Assembly: GCA_003140785.1 (NCBI GenBank)
Contig: PLKY01000363.1
Location: 2,587-10,564, forward strand
Length of the DNA stretch: 7,978 nt
Reading direction: 5' to 3'
DNA from: Acidobacteriaceae bacterium
Lineage (GTDB): Bacteria > Acidobacteriota > Terriglobia > Terriglobales > Acidobacteriaceae
Position numbers and translations under genes: made by a program
Notes under the pieces: generated by a model
Seen by the model: only the letters and a program-made list of their open reading frames with translations
Told to the model about the DNA's origin: nothing
Databases searched by the model: none
Shown here: positions 6,564-7,978 of the stretch, one piece after another
Layout of the letters: the number at the start of each line of letters is the position of its first letter
How positions within the stretch are numbered: position 1 is the stretch's first letter

Positions 6564-7978
6564 ATGGACTTCCAGCTCGTCACCACCTATAAACCCCGCG
6601 GCGATCAGCCCCGCGCCATCGACGAGCTGATGCAAGGCCTCGCCGCCGGCGAAAAGCATCAAGTCCTCCTCGGCGTAACCGGCTCCGGCAAGACCTTCAC
6701 GATGGCCAAGATCATCGAGCAGTCCAACCGCCCCGCGCTCATCCTCGCGCACAACAAAACCCTCGCCGCCCAGCTCTATCACGAGTTCAAGCAGTTTTTC
6801 CCCGGCAATGCCGTCGAGTACTTCGTCAGCTACTACGACTACTACCAGCCCGAAGCCTACATCCCCGCCGGCGACCTCTACATAGAAAAGGAAGCCACCA
6901 TCAACGAGGAGCTCGACAAGCTCCGTCTCTCCGCCACACGCTCCCTCTTCGAGCGCCGCGACGCCATCATCGTCAGCTCCGTCTCCTGCATCTACGGCCT
7001 CGGCTCGCCCGAAGCGTATTACGGCATGCTGTTGCTTTTAGAAAAAGGCCAGCGCATCAGCCGCAAAGACATCACCCGCCGCCTCGTTGAAATCCTCTAC
7101 GAGCGTAACGACGTAGACTTCCGCCGCGGCACATTCCGCATACGCGGCGACGTCATCGAAGTCTTCCCCACCTACGACGAATCAGCGTATCGAATAGAAC
7201 TCTTCGGCGACGAAATCGAATCGCTCTCCCAAATCGACCCGCTCTTCGGCAGCGTGAAACAGAAATACGCCCGCCTCCCCATCTACCCCAAGAGCCATTA
7301 CGTCGTCCAGCCAGAACGCAAATCGCAAGCCATCGATTCCATCGTCGCCGAGCTCAACGAGTGGGTGCCCAAGCTCGAAGCTGAAGGCCGCATGGTCGAA
7401 GCCCAGCGCATCCATCAGCGCACCCGCTTCGATCTCGAGATGATCAAGTCCATGGGCTACTGCCACGGCATCGAAAACTACTCGCGCCATTTCAGCGGAC
7501 GCCTCCCCGGCGAGCCCCCGCCCACGCTCCTCGACTACTTCCCGCGCGATTTCCTGCTGTTCATCGAGGAAAGCCACGCCACCATTCCGCAAGTCCACGG
7601 CATGTGGTTCGGCGACCGCAGCCGCAAGCAAAATCTGGTCGACTACGGCTTCCGTCTCCCATCGGCCATGGATAACCGTCCTCTCAAATTCGAGGAGTTC
7701 GAAAACCGCATCCACCAGACAATCTACGTCTCCGCCACGCCCGGTCCCTATGAACTCACGCGCTCCGCCGGCGTCGTCGTCGAGCAGGTCATTCGCCCTA
7801 CCGGCCTCGTCGATCCACAAGTTGAAATCCGCCCCGTCAAAGGCCAAATCGACGACCTGTTAGCCGAAATCCGCGACCGGGCAAAGAGAAATGAGCGCGT
7901 CCTAGTCACCACCCTCACCAAGCGTATGGCCGAAGACCTCGCCGGCTACTACACCGAGGTCGGCGTCCGCTGCCGCTA
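6564..7978 (+). CDS. uvrB: UvrB, nucleotide excision repair damage-verification helicase (3' end outside window)
   Basis: UvrB receives damaged DNA from UvrA, verifies the lesion with its ATP-driven helicase fold and loads the UvrC nuclease. The visible 471 residues lack roughly the last 200, including the UvrC-binding UVR motif. Walker A is GVTGSGKT at 37-44. The beta-hairpin region that clamps one strand begins with YYDYYQPEAYIPAGDLY at 90. GTFRIRGDVIEVFP follows in domain 2, then the signature MGYCHGIENYSRHFSGR from 297. The Walker B block reads LLFIEESHATIPQ, with Glu335-Glu336 where UvrB normally has Asp-Glu. GDRSRKQNLVDYGFRLPSA and YVSATPGPYE (motif III, Ser390) complete helicase domain 1a, and TTLTKRMAEDLAGYY begins motif V of domain 3. 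The start begins the protein at the usual UvrB N-terminus. It lacks a spaced ribosome-binding site; the promoter suggests leaderless translation. Confidence 0.98.
   Translation, partial: MDFQLVTTYKPRGDQPRAIDELMQGLAAGEKHQVLLGVTGSGKTFTMAKIIEQSNRPALILAHNKTLAAQLYHEFKQFFPGNAVEYFVSYYDYYQPEAYIPAGDLYIEKEATINEELDKLRLSATRSLFERRDAIIVSSVSCIYGLGSPEAYYGMLLLLEKGQRISRKDITRRLVEILYERNDVDFRRGTFRIRGDVIEVFPTYDESAYRIELFGDEIESLSQIDPLFGSVKQKYARLPIYPKSHYVVQPERKSQAIDSIVAELNEWVPKLEAEGRMVEAQRIHQRTRFDLEMIKSMGYCHGIENYSRHFSGRLPGEPPPTLLDYFPRDFLLFIEESHATIPQVHGMWFGDRSRKQNLVDYGFRLPSAMDNRPLKFEEFENRIHQTIYVSATPGPYELTRSAGVVVEQVIRPTGLVDPQVEIRPVKGQIDDLLAEIRDRAKRNERVLVTTLTKRMAEDLAGYYTEVGVRCR

Noticed and set aside
7182..7847. Long open frame of 221 codons antisense to uvrB
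   Set aside because: uvrB is unmistakable on the plus strand. The antisense frame follows from the strong C/G third-position bias, and its protein is a low-complexity run of Asp, Glu, Ala and Val with no family signs.

Overview
The window reads as an ordinary stretch of bacterial chromosome with moderately high GC, strong C/G preference at third codon positions and tightly spaced genes. Protein style, codon use and the paired intergenic palindromes suggest an acidobacterium of the Terriglobales type (Terriglobus/Granulicella/Edaphobacter relatives). That placement is a judgement from general resemblance, not from a marker comparison. I find no tRNA, rRNA, CRISPR array, insertion sequence, phage gene or recognisable defence or secondary-metabolite system.

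Layout from left to right. Bases 1-1547 (minus strand) hold most of a sensory PAS-PAS-GAF regulator with a sigma-54-type AAA+ domain; the gene runs off the left edge just after its Walker A motif. A 145-bp divergent spacer separates it from a classical short-chain dehydrogenase/reductase (1693-2436, plus). That gene converges on a membrane-anchored or exported alpha/beta-hydrolase (2598-3671, minus), and the convergent gap carries two different perfect-stem palindromes. Next is a secreted protein of the type I phosphodiesterase / alkaline phosphatase superfamily with an unusual metal site (3775-5502, minus). It is followed by a good rho-independent terminator at 3703-3741, so the esterase is probably not simply co-transcribed with it. 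A divergent spacer of about 205 bp leads to a DinB/YfiT-like metal-binding four-helix protein (5708-6253, plus). A 310-bp spacer, which may contain a short decayed coding remnant, precedes uvrB (6564 to the right edge, plus), which is cut off at residue 471.

The genes do not form an obvious pathway. uvrB is the nucleotide-excision-repair damage-verification helicase. The regulator, the reductase, the esterase and the phosphodiesterase look like separate transcription units, since neighbours are divergent, convergent or separated by a terminator. The points most worth a second look are the altered metal ligands of the phosphodiesterase, the Asp-to-Glu change in the Walker B motif of UvrB, the TATAAT box seven bases before the uvrB ATG (suggesting a leaderless mRNA), and the two palindromes between the convergent genes.
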